Source: DATCLS01 sp036563805 (lineage in GTDB: Bacteria > Actinomycetota > Acidimicrobiia > Acidimicrobiales > VFJN01). From it: a stretch of 39,095 nucleotides of DNA. The DNA lies in contig DATCLS010000098.1 in NCBI GenBank assembly GCA_036563805.1, forward strand, positions 1-39,095, read 5' to 3'. Position 1 is the stretch's first letter. Each line of letters starts with the position of its first letter. A model generated the notes under the pieces. It ran no database searches and was not told the DNA's origin. It saw only the letters and a program-made list of their open reading frames with translations. Of this stretch, positions 26,265 to 36,449 are shown in pieces. The translations under genes were made by a program, and so were the position numbers.

Positions 26265-27827
26265 ATGGACAACAACCAGTTCCTGACCGATTGGGGCCTG
26301 TCGATCATGGTGTTCCTGCCTCTGGCAGGAGCGCTCCTGATGCTGCTCGTGCCCAAGGCACAGGAGCAGGCCCACAAGGCGATCGCCCTCGTGACGGCCC
26401 TGGCGACGGCCGGCATGGGCGCGGCGGTGCTGGCCGACTTCGACTACGACCACACCGACCGGTTGCAGTTCGTCGTGAACGCCCGGTGGATCGACGTGAT
26501 CGCCAGTCGGTACATCGTCGGCATCGACGGGCTGGCGGTACCGCTCATCGCCCTGACGCTGCTGATCGTCCCGCTGTGCGTCATCTACAGCTGGAACCAC
26601 CTGCCCGAGCCCCACAACGCCAAGGCGTTCCTGATCCTGCTGCTGGTGCTGCACACCGGCATGCTGGGCAGCTTCGTGGCGCAGGACCTGATCCTGTTCT
26701 TCGTGTTCTTCGAGGTCGTCCTGCTGCCGATGTACTTCATCATCGGCGTGTGGGGCGGTGAGCAGCGGCAGTACGCGGCGATCAAGTTCTTCCTGTTCAC
26801 GCTGTTCGGCTCGGCGCTCATGATCGTGAGCTTCCTCGCCCTGTTCTTCGTGACCGGGGCCGAGACGTTCTCGATGGTCGAGCTCGCCGAGCGCGTGGCC
26901 GAGCCCGCCCGGTTCGGCATCGACGCCATCCCGCTGTCGACCCAGGTGCTGATCTTCGGCGGCATGTTCATGGGCTTCGGCATCAAGGTGCCGATGTTCC
27001 CGTTCCACACCTGGCTGCCCGACGCCCACACCCAGGCGCCCACGGTCGGCTCGGTGATCCTGGCCGCCGTGCTGCTGAAGCTGGGCACCTACGGCTTCGT
27101 GCGGGTGGCGCTGCCGATCCTGCCCGAGGCCGCCATCGAGTGGGCCCCGTGGATCGGCCTGCTGGCGGTCATCGGCATCATCTACGGCGCGCTGGCCTGC
27201 CTGGCCCAGACCGACATGAAGCGGCTCATCGCCTTCTCGTCGGTGGCGCACATGGGCTTCACCATGCTGGGCATCGCCACGCTCACCGACTTCGGCCTCA
27301 ACGCCGCGGTCATGGGCATGGTCGCCCACGGCCTCATCACCGGCATGCCGTTCTTCCTGGCCGGGTCGGTGAAGGACCGCTACCACACGCTCGAGATCCG
27401 GCGGCTGGGCGGCATCCTCGTCAAGGCGCCCCGCATGGGCTGGATCCTCGGCTATACGGCCATGGCCTCGCTCGGCCTACCCGGCCTGGCCGGGTTCTGG
27501 GGCGAGTTCCCGGCCATCCTGTCGACCTACAACCCGGGCGCCGGGCTGTCGGAGACGACGTTCCGGGTCTACATGGTGGTCGCCGCCATCGGCACGGTGT
27601 TCGCCGCCGGCTACCTGCTGTGGCTGTACCAACGGACGGCGTTCGGCACGCCCACCGACGAGTTCGCCGACGAGGACATCCCCGACGTGTCGATCCCCGA
27701 GTGGATCGCGTGGACGCCGCTCCTCGTGTTGATCCTCGCCGTCGGCGTCTACCCCAACCTGGTGTTCCGGGTGACCGACGGCCAGATGAGCGCGGTGGCC
27801 CAGGCGCTGGCCGCCATCGGGGGTTAG
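26265..27827 (+). CDS. nuoM: NADH-quinone oxidoreductase-like subunit M, locus 2
   Basis: NuoM (ND4) family subunit of 520 residues, typical length. Channel residues: Glu150 (FVFFEVVLLP) and Lys241 (GFGIKVPMFPFHTWLPDAH). It lacks the 40-residue charged insertion and the acidic tail of NuoM1. ATG 26265 lies 10 bases after the nuoL2 stop, with GAAGG just upstream. Only one NuoM is present in locus 2, so this is not one of the enlarged complexes with two NuoM copies. Confidence 0.97.
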   Translation: MDNNQFLTDWGLSIMVFLPLAGALLMLLVPKAQEQAHKAIALVTALATAGMGAAVLADFDYDHTDRLQFVVNARWIDVIASRYIVGIDGLAVPLIALTLLIVPLCVIYSWNHLPEPHNAKAFLILLLVLHTGMLGSFVAQDLILFFVFFEVVLLPMYFIIGVWGGEQRQYAAIKFFLFTLFGSALMIVSFLALFFVTGAETFSMVELAERVAEPARFGIDAIPLSTQVLIFGGMFMGFGIKVPMFPFHTWLPDAHTQAPTVGSVILAAVLLKLGTYGFVRVALPILPEAAIEWAPWIGLLAVIGIIYGALACLAQTDMKRLIAFSSVAHMGFTMLGIATLTDFGLNAAVMGMVAHGLITGMPFFLAGSVKDRYHTLEIRRLGGILVKAPRMGWILGYTAMASLGLPGLAGFWGEFPAILSTYNPGAGLSETTFRVYMVVAAIGTVFAAGYLLWLYQRTAFGTPTDEFADEDIPDVSIPEWIAWTPLLVLILAVGVYPNLVFRVTDGQMSAVAQALAAIGG

Positions 27828-27833
27828 GCCGCG

Positions 27834-29360
27834 GTGACCGCCCTCCACGCCACGATCGCCAGCGTCGCCCAGCAGGCCGCCGACGGCTTCGTCCGGCCGG
27901 AGGTCGACTGGCATGCGCTCGCCCCCGACATCGTCGTGGTGGCGACGCTGAGCCTGGTGCTGGTCGCCGACCTGTTCCTGCCCGAGGACCGCAAGGGCGT
28001 GCTGCCGTCGCTGGCCGGCCTCGGCCTGCTCGGGGCCCTGATCCCGGTGCTGAGCCTCACGCTCGACGGCACCGACCGCGTGATGTTCGGCGGCGCCTAC
28101 GCCGTCGACAACTACGCGCTGCTGGCCAAGGCGCTGTTCCTGGTGGCCGGGTACGTCGTCGTGCTGCTGTCGACGAACTACATCGCCGAGGGCGACTACG
28201 CCGAGGGCGAGTACTACGTGCTGCTGCTCTCGTCGATCCTCGGCATGACGATCATCGCCTCGGCCCGCGACCTGGTGTCGATCTTCGTGGCGCTCGAGCT
28301 GCTGTCGATCCCCGCCTACCTGCTGGCCGGCTGGCGCAAGACCGACCTCAAGGGCAACGAGGCCGGTGCCAAGTACTACCTGATGGGCGTGTTCGCCACG
28401 GCGGTGCTGCTCTACGGCATGTCGCTGCTCTACGGGCTGGCGGGCAGCACCCACCTGGCCGACATCGGCGAGGCGCTGGCCGGTGGCGAGTCGATCCCGC
28501 TCGTCTCGCTGGCGGTCGTGTTCTGCATCGCCGGGTTCGCGTTCAAGGTCTCGGCCGTGCCGTTCCACACGTGGGCGCCCGACACCTACGAGGGCGCGCC
28601 GACGCCGATCACCGCCTTCCTGTCGGTGTCGTCGAAGGCCGCCGGGTTCGTGGCGCTGCTGTCGCTGATCCTGATCGGCTTCGAGGGCCGGCCCGACGTG
28701 GTCCAGCCGTTCATGTGGGTGCTGGCCGCCCTGACCATGACGATCGGCAACGTCGTGGCGCTGCGCCAGACCAACGTCGTGCGGATGCTGGCCTACTCCG
28801 GCATCTCGCAGGCCGGGTTCATGCTGGCCCCGCTGGCGGTGGTGGGCGACATCGGCGACGGCGCCCTGCGGTCGATCCTCACCTACCTGCTGATCTACGC
28901 GGCCATGAACCTGGGGGCGTTCACCGTCGTCATGGCGGTGGCCCGCAAGACTGGCAGCGGCGAGATCAAGAGCTTCGGCGGCCTGTTCGAGTACGCCCCG
29001 ACGCTGGCCGTGGCCATGACCGTGTTCCTGTTCGCGCTGGCCGGCATCCCGCCGCTGGCCGGGTGGCTGGCCAAGTTCGTGGCGTTCCGGGCCGTCGTCG
29101 ACGGCGGCACGGCCTGGGCCTACGTGCTGGCCGTGGTCATGGCCGTCAACTCGGTGATCTCGCTCGCCTACTACGCCAACGTGGCCCGCGAGATGTGGAT
29201 GAACCCGCCGCCCGACGGCGACCGGGCGCCGATCAAGGTGCCGGTGTCGCTGAGCGCGGCGCTGGCCATCACGGTCGTGCTCACGCTGGCCTTCGGGGTG
29301 ACCCGGTGGGCGACGTCGCTGGGCGACGCGGCCGACTTCCTGGCGACGGTCGGGCCCTGA
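27834..29360 (+). CDS. nuoN: NADH-quinone oxidoreductase-like subunit N, locus 2
   Basis: NuoN (ND2) family subunit of 508 residues. Channel residues: Glu155 (VALELLSIPAY) and Lys238 (FAFKVSAVPFHTWAPDTY). GTG 27834 lies 6 bases after the nuoM2 stop; no ATG upstream fits. Its 3' end overlaps the methyltransferase gene, by 4 bases (CTGA) if CTG 29357 is that gene's start or by 55 bases if GTG 29306 is. It is the last respiratory subunit of locus 2. Confidence 0.97.
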   Translation: MTALHATIASVAQQAADGFVRPEVDWHALAPDIVVVATLSLVLVADLFLPEDRKGVLPSLAGLGLLGALIPVLSLTLDGTDRVMFGGAYAVDNYALLAKALFLVAGYVVVLLSTNYIAEGDYAEGEYYVLLLSSILGMTIIASARDLVSIFVALELLSIPAYLLAGWRKTDLKGNEAGAKYYLMGVFATAVLLYGMSLLYGLAGSTHLADIGEALAGGESIPLVSLAVVFCIAGFAFKVSAVPFHTWAPDTYEGAPTPITAFLSVSSKAAGFVALLSLILIGFEGRPDVVQPFMWVLAALTMTIGNVVALRQTNVVRMLAYSGISQAGFMLAPLAVVGDIGDGALRSILTYLLIYAAMNLGAFTVVMAVARKTGSGEIKSFGGLFEYAPTLAVAMTVFLFALAGIPPLAGWLAKFVAFRAVVDGGTAWAYVLAVVMAVNSVISLAYYANVAREMWMNPPPDGDRAPIKVPVSLSAALAITVVLTLAFGVTRWATSLGDAADFLATVGP

Positions 29361-30520
29361 CCGACCTCACGCCGGTCGAGGCGACGCTGGTCGCCGAGGT
29401 CCGCCGGCACGGGCCCCTGCCGGTCGAGGACGTCATCGAGGCGGCGCTGTACGCTCCCGGCGTCGGGTTCTACGAAGCAGGCGGCGCGGCCGGCGGTCGA
29501 GGCGGCGACTTCCTCACCAGCCCCGAGGTCGGCCCGCTGTTCGGGGCCGTCGTGGCCCGGGCGCTCGACGGGTGGTGGCGGGCGCTGGGCTCGCCCGACC
29601 CCTACGTCGTCGTCGAGGCCGGGGCAGGGCCGGGCACGCTGTGCCGGTCGGTCCTGGCCGCCCGACCCGCCTGCCTGGGGGCGTTGCGGTACGTCCTGGT
29701 CGAGCGGTCGGCCGCCCAGCGCCGCCGCCACGCCGAGACCCTCCACCTCGAGGACCCGGCGCTCGCCTTCGCCCCGGTCGACCCCGACACCGAGCGGCCG
29801 ATCACCGGCTCGCCGGCGGGACCGATCTGCGTGAGCCTGGCCGAGCTGCCCCGGGTGAGCGGCCCGGCCGTCGTGCTGGCCAACGAGCTGCTCGACAACC
29901 TGCCCTTCGGCTTGGCCGACCGGCGGGACGGACGGTGGTGCGAGGTCCGCGTCGGCTGGGAGGAAGCCCCCGCCGGCGGGCGCGGCCGGTTCGTCGAGCG
30001 GGCGGTGCCCCTCGACGACGACCGGGCCGCGCTGCTCGACCGGCTGGCGCCCGACGCGCCCGAGGGCGCCCGCGTCCCGCTCCAGGACGCGGCGCGGGCG
30101 TGGCTGCGCGACGCCCTGGCGCTGGCCGGCGTCGGCGCCGGCGGGCGGGTCGTGGTCCTCGACTACGGGACCACGACGGCCGAGCTGGCCCGGCGGCCGC
30201 CGTCCGAATGGCTGCGCACCTACCGGGGCCACTCCCGGGGCGGCGGCTGGCTCGAGGGGCTGGGCACCCAGGACGTGACCGTCGAGGTGGCGTTCGACCA
30301 GCTGGCCGTGGTCCGGGCCCCGGCCACCGAGCGGAGCCAGGCCGAGTGGCTGCGGGCCTGGGGGCTGGACGAGCTGGTGGCCGACGCCGGGGCGGCGTGG
30401 ACCGAGCGGGCCCACGTCGGCGACCTGGCCGCGCTCAAGGCCCGCAGCCGGGTCACCGAGGCCCGCGCCCTGGCCGACGAGTCCGGGCTCGGGGGGTTCC
30501 GGGTGGTCGAGTGGGCGTAG
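29306..30520 (+). CDS. MidA/NDUFAF7-family SAM-dependent methyltransferase
   Basis: The protein belongs to the MidA (COG1565, DUF185) methyltransferase family. NDUFAF7, the mitochondrial member, dimethylates Arg85 of the NuoD homolog NDUFS2 and is needed for complex I assembly. Recognisable parts: the N-terminal helix EVRRHGPLPVEDVIEAALY with PGVGFYEAGG, GGDFLTSPEVGPLFG, the SAM-binding VEAGAGPGTL (29613-29642), ANELLDNLPF, and DYGTTTAELARRP near the end. GTG 29306 is the only conventional start before the conserved N terminus (404 residues). CTG at 29357, overlapping the nuoN2 stop as CTGA, would give 387 residues and mirror the ATGA/GTGA junctions here. Position in operon 2 and Arg70 in NuoD2 suggest it acts on the locus 2 enzyme; this is inference. 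Confidence 0.88.
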   Translation: MGDVAGRRGRLPGDGRALTDLTPVEATLVAEVRRHGPLPVEDVIEAALYAPGVGFYEAGGAAGGRGGDFLTSPEVGPLFGAVVARALDGWWRALGSPDPYVVVEAGAGPGTLCRSVLAARPACLGALRYVLVERSAAQRRRHAETLHLEDPALAFAPVDPDTERPITGSPAGPICVSLAELPRVSGPAVVLANELLDNLPFGLADRRDGRWCEVRVGWEEAPAGGRGRFVERAVPLDDDRAALLDRLAPDAPEGARVPLQDAARAWLRDALALAGVGAGGRVVVLDYGTTTAELARRPPSEWLRTYRGHSRGGGWLEGLGTQDVTVEVAFDQLAVVRAPATERSQAEWLRAWGLDELVADAGAAWTERAHVGDLAALKARSRVTEARALADESGLGGFRVVEWA

Positions 30521-30537
30521 CCGCGCCCCTCGGGCTC

Positions 30538-30553
30538 GACCCGCCGGCGGGTC
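30538..30553. terminator. palindrome between convergent genes
   Basis: GACCCGCCGGCGGGTC is a perfect 16-base palindrome in the 34-base gap between the methyltransferase and the convergent TetR gene. It can fold as a 6-bp stem with a CCGG loop on either strand, so it may serve as a bidirectional terminator. Confidence 0.45.
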
Positions 30554-30554
30554 C

Positions 30555-31346
30555 CTAGCCGGTCGCCTCGCCCAGCTCGTCCTCGCCGGCTGCGCCGGCC
30601 GCGTCCGTCGCGTCGGTCGTGTCGGCCGGGTCGCGCTCCGGGCCCTCGGGCGCCGGCCCGGAGGCCGCGGCGCCGTCGGCCGCGGTCCCGCCCGCCGCCG
30701 GCCCGGACTCGAGCAGGCGCTCCAGCCCGGCCACCAGCAGGTCGAGGCCGAGCTCGAACTCGGCGTCGGGGTCGGAGGGCAGCTCCTCCTGCACCGTCGC
30801 CACGTTGGGGAACCGCTCGCGGTCGATCCCGTGCCGGCCGCTCAGCCGGCGCTGGCCCTGGCGGACGTCGTCCTCCACCCACTCGGCCACGTGGCCGAGC
30901 GTGAAGCTGGCGATCACCTCGAGCACCCGGTCGGCGGTGGCCAGGTCGAGCCCGATCGAGCGCAGCTCGACCAGCGCGGACTCGACGAACGCCGTCGTCC
31001 CCTCGGTCACGATCGGCCGGCCCGCCACCAGCCGCAGGGCGCGAGGGTGGCGCAGCAGCGTCGCCCGGAACGCTCGGGCGTGGTTGCGCAGCCGCTCCTG
31101 CCACGGCCCGGGCCCGGGGACGATGAGCGGCATCTCCTTGAAGACCTGCTCGACCACGCCCTCGATCAGGTCCTGCTTGTTCTCGACGTAGCTGTAGAGC
31201 GACATCGCCTCGACGCCCAGCTCGCGCCCGAGGCGGCGCATCGTGAGCGCGTCGACGCCCTCTCGATCCACCAGCTCGAGAGCGGTCCGCAGCACTCGCT
31301 CCCGCGAGAGGCCGGCCCGGGTCCGGGGAGGCATCACCGCCACCAT
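30555..31346 (-). CDS. TetR/AcrR-family transcriptional regulator
   Basis: The N terminus is a TetR DNA-binding domain. LSRERVLRTALELVDREGV leads into the helix-turn-helix LTMRRLGRELGVEAMSLYSYV and the NKQDLIEGV helix. Residues about 80-210 resemble the tetracycline-repressor-type ligand domain (RHPRALRLVAGRP, FTLGHVAEWVEDD). The last 45 residues are an Ala/Gly/Asp low-complexity tail. The start is ATG 31346 or ATG 31334; neither has a clear ribosome-binding site. The gene is divergent from acsA, with 91 bases between them, so it probably controls acsA and itself. A TGTCCG-AACGT-TGTCCG direct repeat at 31351-31367 overlaps the acsA -35 region and could be an operator. Ligand unknown. Confidence 0.88.
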   Translation of the reverse strand: MVAVMPPRTRAGLSRERVLRTALELVDREGVDALTMRRLGRELGVEAMSLYSYVENKQDLIEGVVEQVFKEMPLIVPGPGPWQERLRNHARAFRATLLRHPRALRLVAGRPIVTEGTTAFVESALVELRSIGLDLATADRVLEVIASFTLGHVAEWVEDDVRQGQRRLSGRHGIDRERFPNVATVQEELPSDPDAEFELGLDLLVAGLERLLESGPAAGGTAADGAAASGPAPEGPERDPADTTDATDAAGAAGEDELGEATG

Positions 31347-31360
31347 GTCATGTCCGAACG

Positions 31361-31392
31361 TTGTCCGGCCAGGAACCGCCCCTGACTAGGGT
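31361..31392 (+). promoter_or_regulatory. candidate acsA promoter
   Basis: TAGGGT at 31387-31392 resembles the TAGGCT -10 of nuo operon 2. TTGTCC at 31361-31366 could be the -35, but the spacer is 20 bases, longer than ideal. Transcription from here would give a leader of about 40 bases ending in the GGGGGGAG ribosome-binding site before ATG 31438. Confidence 0.4.
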
Positions 31393-31437
31393 GGCGGTCG
31401 GCCCTGCGAACCCGACCGTCCCGAGGGGGGAGATCCC

Positions 31438-33411
<1,974 letters not shown>

Positions 33412-33429
33412 GCACGCGGGGAGGCCCAG

Positions 33430-33933
33430 CTGGATGTTCTGATCCGGCCCGCCCAGCCCGAGGACACCCCGGCGATGGGGTCGGTCTGGCTCCGGGCCGC
33501 CCTCATCGGCTACGAGGGCATCTTCCCGCCCGGGACGCCCATGCCCGCGGTCGAGGCGGTGGCCGAGGAGTGGCACCAGGCCATCACCCAGCCCTGGGGT
33601 CGCGCCGCCTACTTCGTGGCCTGCGACGCCACGCCCGAGCACACGGTGGTCGGCACGGTGGCGGCCGTCCCCGACGCCGAGGAGTCGACCCGGGGCCACC
33701 TCCAGGCCCTGTACGTCGACCCCGGACACTGGGGCCGCGGGGTCGGCCGCGCCCTGCACGACGCTGCGCTCGACCACCTGCGGGCCGCCGGGTTCCGGGT
33801 GGCCGTGTTGTGGGTCATCGAGGCCAACGTGCGGGCCCGAGCCATGTTCGAGCGGTGGGGGTGGCGGTCGGCACCCACCCGCCAGACCGAGATCGCCGGC
33901 GTCGACGAGGTCTGCTACATCCGCTCGCTGTAG
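33430..33933 (+). CDS. GNAT-family N-acetyltransferase (probable CTG start)
   Basis: Single-domain GNAT of 167 residues if started at CTG 33430. The first beta strand (DVLIRPAQPEDTPAM) is needed for the fold and has no ATG, GTG or TTG before it. The acetyl-CoA loop is LYVDPGHWGRGVGRALHDAA, followed by VLWVIEANVRARAMFERWGW. GGGGAGG at 33418-33424 is a strong ribosome-binding site 5 bases before CTG 33430. ATG 33475 would remove the first strand. The frame is the same as acsA, separated only by the TGA and 18 bases. Its substrate cannot be read; it could act on Lys616 of acetyl-CoA synthetase like Pat enzymes, or on a small molecule. Confidence 0.8.
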   Translation: MDVLIRPAQPEDTPAMGSVWLRAALIGYEGIFPPGTPMPAVEAVAEEWHQAITQPWGRAAYFVACDATPEHTVVGTVAAVPDAEESTRGHLQALYVDPGHWGRGVGRALHDAALDHLRAAGFRVAVLWVIEANVRARAMFERWGWRSAPTRQTEIAGVDEVCYIRSL

Positions 33934-33955
33934 CCGGCGGCTCGTCGGGCCGCGG

Positions 33956-34000
33956 GCTCTCAGGCGCTCTCAGGTGGTTCCCAGACAACCGCCATACACT
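33956..34000 (+). promoter_or_regulatory. htpX promoter with phased direct repeats
   Basis: TACACT at 33995-34000 is a likely -10; the GTG start of htpX lies 7 bases after it with no ribosome-binding site, so a leaderless transcript is likely. No good -35 is visible. Instead, GCTCTCAGG occurs twice, at 33956-33964 and 33966-33974, exactly one helical turn (10 bp) apart just upstream, as expected of a binding site for a response-regulator-type activator. Confidence 0.45.
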
Positions 34001-34007
34001 CGGCCCC

Positions 34008-34859
34008 GTGAAGAACACCTTCAAGACGTTCGTCCTGCTCGCTGGCCTCGGCGGGCTGCTGGTCATCATCGGCCAGCTCGTCTTCGGCGGTGCTGGCGCC
34101 ATCATCGGCCTGGCGATCGGCTTGGCGTTCGTCGGCTTCTCGTACTGGAACAGCGACAAGCTCGCCATCCGCGCCGCACGGGCCCAGCCCGTGACCGAGC
34201 AGCAGATGCCCGAGTACTACGCCATCGTCCGCGAGCTGACGCAGAAGCAGGGCATGCCCATGCCCAAGCTCTACGTCACCCCCGACGAGCAGCCCAACGC
34301 CTTCGCCACCGGCCGCAACCCCGAGCACGCCGCCGTGGCCGTCACCCGGGGCATCCTGCGCATCCTCGACTGGGAGGAGTTGCGGGGCGTGCTGGCGCAC
34401 GAGATCAGCCACGTCGGCAACCGTGACATCCTCATCGGCTCGGTGGCGGCCGCCATCGCCATGGGCATCACGATGGTGGCCAACTTCCTGCAGTTCTCCG
34501 CCTTCTTCGGCGGGGGCGACGACGACGACGGCGCCAACCCCATCGCCCTCCTGGCGCTCGCCCTCCTCGCCCCCATCGCCGCCGGCCTGCTGCAGATGGC
34601 CATCAGCCGCAGCCGCGAGTTCGAGGCCGACCGCACCGGCGCCAAGATCATCGGCGACGGCGAGCCGCTGGCCCGGGCGCTGCTCAAGCTCGAGGCCGGC
34701 GCCCGGCAGATCCCCATGGACATCGACCCGGCCCACGCGTCGGCGTTCATCGTCAACCCGCTCACCGGGCGGAAGATGAACTTCGCCAACCTGTGGCGCA
34801 CCCACCCGTCCACCGAGGACCGGGTCGCCCGCCTGCGGTCCCGCGAGTGGGCGCGGTGA
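34008..34859 (+). CDS. htpX: HtpX-family membrane zinc metalloprotease
   Basis: Membrane-bound M48 peptidase involved in quality control of membrane proteins. The protein has 283 residues. Two N-terminal helices (TFVLLAGLGGLLVIIGQLVF and AIIGLAIGLAFVGFSYW) are followed by the zinc motif HEISH, with His131, Glu132 and His135. The third ligand is Glu204 in SREFEADRTGA. Two further hydrophobic segments lie between the zinc motifs, separated by a GGGDDDDG loop. NAFATGRNPEHAAVAVT is a typical family stretch. GTG 34008 is chosen because the -10 element sits 7 bases before it. Confidence 0.95.
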   Translation: MKNTFKTFVLLAGLGGLLVIIGQLVFGGAGAIIGLAIGLAFVGFSYWNSDKLAIRAARAQPVTEQQMPEYYAIVRELTQKQGMPMPKLYVTPDEQPNAFATGRNPEHAAVAVTRGILRILDWEELRGVLAHEISHVGNRDILIGSVAAAIAMGITMVANFLQFSAFFGGGDDDDGANPIALLALALLAPIAAGLLQMAISRSREFEADRTGAKIIGDGEPLARALLKLEAGARQIPMDIDPAHASAFIVNPLTGRKMNFANLWRTHPSTEDRVARLRSREWAR

Positions 34860-34875
34860 CGGCCCGGCGGGCCTG

Positions 34876-34900
34876 AGGCGCAGGCGGCGGGCCTGCGCCT
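34876..34900. terminator. bidirectional terminator between htpX and yajQ
   Basis: AGGCGCAGGC at 34876-34885 and GCCTGCGCCT at 34891-34900 form a perfect 10-bp stem with a GGCGG loop. It lies between the convergent htpX and yajQ genes and can serve both strands. The remaining gap (34901-34969) is GC-rich and shows nothing else. Confidence 0.6.
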
Positions 34901-34969
34901 TGCGGGCCCGCTCGCCGGCGGGCCTGACCATCGGTCGCGGGGCGAGCCGGGCGCCCGGCCGCCGCCCGG

Positions 34970-35458
34970 TCAGTCGCGGAAGTTGGTGAACTGCAGGGGG
35001 ATGCCGAAGTCCTCCTCGCGGAGCGACTTGATGGCCGTCTGCAGGTCGTCGCGCTTCTTGCCCGACACCCGCAGCTGGTCGCCCTGGACCTGGCTCTGCA
35101 CGCCCTTGAGGCCGAGGCCCTTGATGAACTTGTTGATGGCCTTGGCCTTCTCGCTCGAGATGCCGGCGACGAGGTTGGCGACCTGGCGGGCCGTGCCGCC
35201 GGCGGCCTCCTCGACCTTGCCGTAGTCGAGCGCCTTGAGGGACACCTTGCGCCGGACGAGCTTCTCCTCGAGCACCTGGCGCAGGGCATTTAGCCGGTCC
35301 TCGGAGACGGACCGCATCGTGATCTGGTTGTCGCCGAGCTCGATCGAGCTGTCGGTGCCCTTGAAGTCGTACCGGTTGGCGACCTCCCGCGACGCCTGGT
35401 CGACGGCGTTGCGGACCTCCTGCATGTCGATCTCGGAGACGACGTCGAAGCTGGGCAT
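34970..35458 (-). CDS. YajQ-family nucleotide-binding protein
   Basis: Small cytoplasmic protein of 162 residues in the YajQ (UPF0234) family, members of which bind cyclic di-GMP or nucleotides and can interact with transcription factors. The full family pattern is visible: MPSFDVVSEIDMQEVRNAVD, ANRYDFKGTDSSIEL, AINKFIKGLGLKGVQSQVQG, LRVSGKKRDDLQ and the C-terminal DFGIPLQFTNFRD. ATG 35458 is certain, since MPSFD is the conserved N terminus. It is a single gene, convergent with htpX and divergent from tRNA-Tyr. Confidence 0.96.
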   Translation of the reverse strand: MPSFDVVSEIDMQEVRNAVDQASREVANRYDFKGTDSSIELGDNQITMRSVSEDRLNALRQVLEEKLVRRKVSLKALDYGKVEEAAGGTARQVANLVAGISSEKAKAINKFIKGLGLKGVQSQVQGDQLRVSGKKRDDLQTAIKSLREEDFGIPLQFTNFRD

Positions 35459-35466
35459 GGCGCCTC

Positions 35467-35472
35467 ACGTTA
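35467..35472 (-). promoter_or_regulatory. candidate -10 element of yajQ
   Basis: On the minus strand, TAACGT lies 8 bases before the yajQ ATG, the same geometry as the leaderless starts of nuoA2 and htpX. A GAGG four bases before the ATG could also act as a ribosome-binding site, so the leaderless reading is uncertain. Confidence 0.35.
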
Positions 35473-35500
35473 CATGTGGTGAGGACCCGATCCGAGGCAC

Positions 35501-35506
35501 TAGAGT
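35501..35506 (+). promoter_or_regulatory. candidate -10 element of tRNA-Tyr
   Basis: TAGAGT, preceded by CAC as in the nuo operon 2 promoter (CACTAGGCT), ends 11 bases before the tRNA-Tyr 5' end. No -35 at proper spacing is evident. Confidence 0.4.
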
Positions 35507-35517
35507 GCCACCTCCCA

Positions 35518-35602
<85 letters not shown>

Positions 35603-35682
35603 CACAGCGAGCGCCGCGTCGCCGTATCCCCACCCCCGACCGCGGGTACGCGGAGGGGAGACCTCAGGGGAGGAGACAACCG

Positions 35683-36408
35683 ATGACGTGGTTGATCGTG
35701 GCGCTCGTCGCCGTCGGCGTCGTGGCCGCCATCGCCGCGCTGGGGGCGCACCGTCGATCGCGGCGGGCCGCGCTCGAGCGGCGCTTCGGCCCGGAGTACG
35801 ACCGGGCGGTCGCGGCCCACGGCGGCGACCGGCGGCGGGCCGAGGCCAGCCTGCGGGCGGTGGCCAAGCGGCGGGACGCGCTCGACGTGCGGCAGCTGGA
35901 GCGGCCCGAGCGGGCCCGGTACGCCGAGCGCTGGCGCCAGACCCAGCTCGGCTTCGTCGACGAGCCGGCCGGCGCCGTGCGCCAGGCCGACGCGCTGGTT
36001 CACGAGGTCCTGCGGGAGAGGGGCTACGCCCCGGACGGCGGCGCGGAGGCGGCGGTCGACGCCGGCGCACCTGCCGAGGCGCTCGCCGGTCCCCGGGCCG
36101 ACGTCGACGCCGGCTCCCGCGCCCGGCCCGACGCCCCGACCGCCGGAAGCGTCGGCGGCGGCGACCGGGAGGACGACCGCTTGGCCCTCGTGGCCGCCGA
36201 CCACCCTCAGCTGGTGGCCGACTACCGGTCGGCCCGCCCGGCCGGGCAGGTCGACGGGGCGGGCGTCGACGCCCTCCGGGAGGCGTTCCTGCGGGCCCGG
36301 GCGCTGTTCGACCGGCTGGTCGAGGGCCCCGAGGACGCCGCCGCCGGCTCCCCGGATGCGGGCGACTACGGGTCGGTGGCGGGGGAGCGGCGCGCCCCGC
36401 CCGGCTGA
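35683..36408 (+). CDS. conserved hypothetical membrane-anchored protein
   Basis: Protein of 241 residues with one N-terminal membrane helix (WLIVALVAVGVVAAIAALGA) and then a soluble, basic-to-acidic domain. I recognise a widespread but uncharacterised family pattern: LERRFGPEYDRAV, AEASLRAVAKR, LERPERARYAERW, TQLGFVDEPAGAVRQADALVHEVLRERGY, then DHPQLVADYRSA and LREAFLRARALFDRLV. A low-complexity linker rich in Ala, Asp and Gly (about 120-165) separates the two parts. ATG 35683 follows GGGGAGGAG at 35667-35675. The open frame extends upstream through tRNA-Tyr, but that part is an artefact of the tRNA. Function unknown. Confidence 0.85.
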   Translation: MTWLIVALVAVGVVAAIAALGAHRRSRRAALERRFGPEYDRAVAAHGGDRRRAEASLRAVAKRRDALDVRQLERPERARYAERWRQTQLGFVDEPAGAVRQADALVHEVLRERGYAPDGGAEAAVDAGAPAEALAGPRADVDAGSRARPDAPTAGSVGGGDREDDRLALVAADHPQLVADYRSARPAGQVDGAGVDALREAFLRARALFDRLVEGPEDAAAGSPDAGDYGSVAGERRAPPG

Positions 36409-36449
36409 GCCGCCGGCGAACGTGCGCGAACAGGGTTCGCAGAGGCACG

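Noticed and set aside
36428..36438. LexA-box-like GAAC-AGG-GTTC before the HAD gene
   Set aside because: The actinobacterial SOS box needs four bases between the GAAC and GTTC halves; here there are three, and the HAD gene has no SOS connection.
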